This document shows, piece by piece, positions 6,606-8,596 of a DNA stretch of 8,596 nucleotides (positions within the stretch are counted from its first letter, which is position 1; each line of letters begins with the position of its first letter). Both the position numbers and the translations under genes were made by a program. Source of the DNA: an uncultured Prevotella sp. (GTDB lineage: Bacteria > Bacteroidota > Bacteroidia > Bacteroidales > Bacteroidaceae); the NCBI GenBank assembly GCA_900555035.1, contig USJX01000101.1, positions 1 to 8,596 on the forward strand. Reading direction: 5' to 3'. Under the pieces are notes generated by a model. The model did no database searches. It worked only from the letters and a program-made list of their open reading frames with translations, and was not told where the DNA came from.

Positions 6606-8114
6606 TTACACCTCCCATCCAATTTTCTTCAACTGCGTTCTAATCTCCTCTTCCTGCTTCTTGCTTTCCTCAAACAGCTGCTTCAGCTCTCCGGTGAGAT
6701 TCGTCATTTTCTCCTCGAAAGGCACTCCGTCGCCTTCGTCTTCGGCGATTCCTACGTATCTGCCAGGAGTCAGGATGAAGTCCTGAGCAGCAATCTGCTC
6801 AGTGGTACATACGGCACAGAAGCCCTTTTCATCCTCCAGGGTTCCCTGCTGGAACGCATGGAAGGTGTCGGTAATTTTCTTAATATCCGTATCAGGCATC
6901 AGCTCACGAAGCTTGCGGGTTACCATCGTGCCCAGATTGCGGGCGTCGATAAACACGGTCTTGCCCTTCTGCGCCTTGTTGCGGCTGATAAACCAAAGGC
7001 TTACAGGAATACCCGTACTGTAGAACAGCTGCGAAGGCAAAGCCACGATTCCCTCTACCAGGTCGGCTTCGATGATGGCTTGGCGAATCTGTCCCTCGCC
7101 GCCACTCTGACTCGAAAGCGCACCATTCGCCAGCACCAAACCAATCTTTCCGTTGGGTGCCAGATGGTGAATCATGTGCTGCATCCACGCAAAGTTGGCG
7201 TTGCCAGCTGGTGGCAAACCATACTGCCAGCGCACATCTTCCTGAAGCGCACTCTGTCCCCAATCGCTGAGATTGAAAGGAGGATTGGCAAGAATGAAAT
7301 CTGCCTTCAATGTAGGATGCTGTTCATCTAAGAAACTGTCTGCATATACTCTACCCAGATTCGCTTCCAAACCATGGATGGCAAGGTTCATTTGCGCAAT
7401 CTTCCAAGTATCAGGGTTCGATTCCTGTCCGTAGATACTGATTTTACGCAGGTTCCCCTTGTGACGATCTATAAACTTGGCACTCTGCACAAACATACCG
7501 CCCGAACCGCAGCACGGGTCAAAGACTCTACCCTCGTAAGGTTCCAGTATCTCCACCAGTGTGCGGACAATGCAGGAAGGCGTATAGAACTCACCAGCGT
7601 TCTTTCCCTCCTGAGAGGCAAACTTCTGCAAGCAATATTCATAGGCTCTACCCAAGAGGTCTTTCTCCTCGCCAGCATCATGCATTTCTATGTTGGTAAA
7701 GAGATCTACGACTTCACCTAATTTGTTTTTAGGCAGTTCTGGACGGGCAAAATTGCCGGGCAGAACATTCTTCAATCTATCGTTCTCACGCTCAATAGCG
7801 ATGAGCGCTTCATCTATCACCACGCCTATTTGCGGTGTGTGGGCAGCAGCGCTAATCTTGCTCCATCGAGCCTCAGCAGGCACGTAGAAGATGTTCTCGG
7901 CAGTGTATTCGTCCTTATCTTCCGGGTCGGCGTATTCGTCGCCCTGCAGCTCCTGGAACTTCTGGTCGAAGCGGTCGCTAATGTATTTCAGAAAGATGAG
8001 TCCGAGCACCACGCCCTTGTACTGCGATGCATCGAGACTGCCTCGCAAAATGTCGGCAGCCTTCCAAATTTTCTCTTCAAAACCAATGCTGATGGTATCT
8101 TGTTTCTTTGCCAT
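6606..8114 (-). CDS. hsdM: Type I DNA adenine methyltransferase, M subunit
   Basis: This 502-residue protein methylates adenine in the target chosen by HsdS, using S-adenosylmethionine, and protects host DNA. The N-terminal helical HsdM domain covers roughly residues 10-150 (FEEKIWKAADILRGSLDASQ, VVLGLIFLKYISDRF). The catalytic domain begins with GEFYTP (174-179), then the cofactor loop DPCCGSGGMF (199-208), then the N6-adenine motif NPPF (277-280) and the usual NANFAWMQHMI (305-315). The C-terminal residues 470-497 form a charged helical tail. Length and motifs are normal, so it should be active. ATG 8114 gives the expected MAKKQ start; the leader is A-rich with no Shine-Dalgarno site. It is first in the operon, 38 bases after the lipoprotein stop, with no clear terminator or consensus promoter between them, so its promoter may lie within that upstream gene. 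Confidence 0.97.
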   Translation of the reverse strand: MAKKQDTISIGFEEKIWKAADILRGSLDASQYKGVVLGLIFLKYISDRFDQKFQELQGDEYADPEDKDEYTAENIFYVPAEARWSKISAAAHTPQIGVVIDEALIAIERENDRLKNVLPGNFARPELPKNKLGEVVDLFTNIEMHDAGEEKDLLGRAYEYCLQKFASQEGKNAGEFYTPSCIVRTLVEILEPYEGRVFDPCCGSGGMFVQSAKFIDRHKGNLRKISIYGQESNPDTWKIAQMNLAIHGLEANLGRVYADSFLDEQHPTLKADFILANPPFNLSDWGQSALQEDVRWQYGLPPAGNANFAWMQHMIHHLAPNGKIGLVLANGALSSQSGGEGQIRQAIIEADLVEGIVALPSQLFYSTGIPVSLWFISRNKAQKGKTVFIDARNLGTMVTRKLRELMPDTDIKKITDTFHAFQQGTLEDEKGFCAVCTTEQIAAQDFILTPGRYVGIAEDEGDGVPFEEKMTNLTGELKQLFEESKKQEEEIRTQLKKIGWEV

Positions 8115-8152
8115 TTTTATCTTTGTCTATAGGATTTTACACATTATATATA

Positions 8153-8596
8153 TTAATACGCACCAGATTCTTCTTTAAGCACGAATCTCCACTTCCCGTT
8201 TTCGAGGAGTACAGACTGTTCCTTGCTGGTTATCTGAAACGTCTGACCGTTGATGGTTATCTGATCATTCTTGATGGCATAAAGATAGCTTCCACGGGGA
8301 GAAAGCTTGATGTAAGATTGCAGGATTTTGCCCTCTCCATCAATCTCAGTTATCTCTTCTTCCTCGCTGAAAAATACGCTATCGGCGGTGAACTGGCAAT
8401 GGGCAGAACCCTCATTTACAAGAATACTGAGGTCTCCTACCCGTTTGATAGCCTCCGAAACTACCCATTTATGGGCTGAAAATTGGCTTTTATAGTCAAT
8501 CTTTGGCTCATTTTCCGCATTTTCATCGCTAGAACAGGCGGAAGTAACTACTCAGCACCCCTATAGAAAACTTCTCGTTAATAAAGCATAAACTTG
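8153..8596 (-). pseudogene. Small lipoprotein gene with a probable frameshift in the signal peptide
   Basis: On the minus strand the frame is open from 8551 to a TAA at 8155-8153 and encodes VVTSACSSDENAENEP and about 116 more residues, ending KWRFVLKEESGAY. The Cys (8536-8534) followed by Ser-Ser-Asp looks like a lipobox and mature lipoprotein start, and the rest alternates short hydrophobic and polar stretches like a small beta-barrel (lipocalin-like) domain, which is a guess. No usable start codon exists after the in-frame stops TAG (8563-8561) and TGA (8554-8552). The neighbouring frame encodes KFSIGVLS (8573-8550), exactly the missing hydrophobic signal part, so a one-base length change near 8550 would restore the gene. 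Either the gene is broken, or there is a sequencing error. The 5' end may lie outside the window. Confidence 0.6.

Noticed and set aside
8118..8125. TATCTTTG, a match to the Bacteroidetes -7 box, on the plus strand beside the hsdM start
   Set aside because: It points into the coding strand of the lipoprotein region in the wrong direction, no TTTG lies at the expected -33 distance, and there is no plus-strand gene for it to drive.
8108..8479. A 123-codon plus-strand frame at the right edge
   Set aside because: It lies opposite the lipoprotein-like minus frame, which has a lipobox and a more typical protein composition.

Overview
The window is dominated by a complete Type I restriction-modification operon read right to left on the minus strand: hsdM (modification), a small single-span membrane protein, hsdS (specificity) and hsdR (restriction). 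The protein styles, A-rich start regions without Shine-Dalgarno sites for hsdM and hsdR, and lipoprotein-type flanking gene suggest a Bacteroidales chromosome, most likely Prevotella/Segatella-like. That assignment is inference; no taxonomic marker is present.

Layout, left to right. Positions 1-54 hold the last 17 codons of a plus-strand gene, followed by an 11-bp perfect hairpin (65-95) that probably ends it. Positions 78-341 contain no intact gene, but the minus strand carries a protein-like frame broken by two stops, possibly a decayed remnant, with a palindromic cluster at 246-285 inside it. A 455-residue mostly helical protein of unknown function lies at 365-1732 (minus). A 276-base gap (1733-2008) follows that is rich in inverted repeats, including two long stems that interleave and so cannot form one simple hairpin. 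Then come hsdR (2009-5053), hsdS (5105-6334), the 88-residue membrane protein (6336-6602) and hsdM (6606-8114). The right edge holds the 3' part of a small lipoprotein gene whose signal-peptide region appears frameshifted.

How it works together. HsdM and HsdS should form the site-specific adenine methyltransferase, and HsdR adds the ATP-driven translocase and nuclease that cut unmethylated DNA. hsdM, the membrane ORF and hsdS are separated by 3 and 1 bases, and good Shine-Dalgarno sequences for the second and third genes sit inside the last codons of the preceding gene, so they look translationally coupled. The catalytic motifs of HsdM and HsdR are intact, so the system looks functional.

The most unusual points are the membrane-anchored ORF placed between hsdM and hsdS, the uncharacterised 455-residue gene downstream of hsdR, and the interleaved inverted repeats between them, whose edge sequences recur on the other side of the 455-residue gene. 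I do not see a clearly new defence system; these are the candidates for one.
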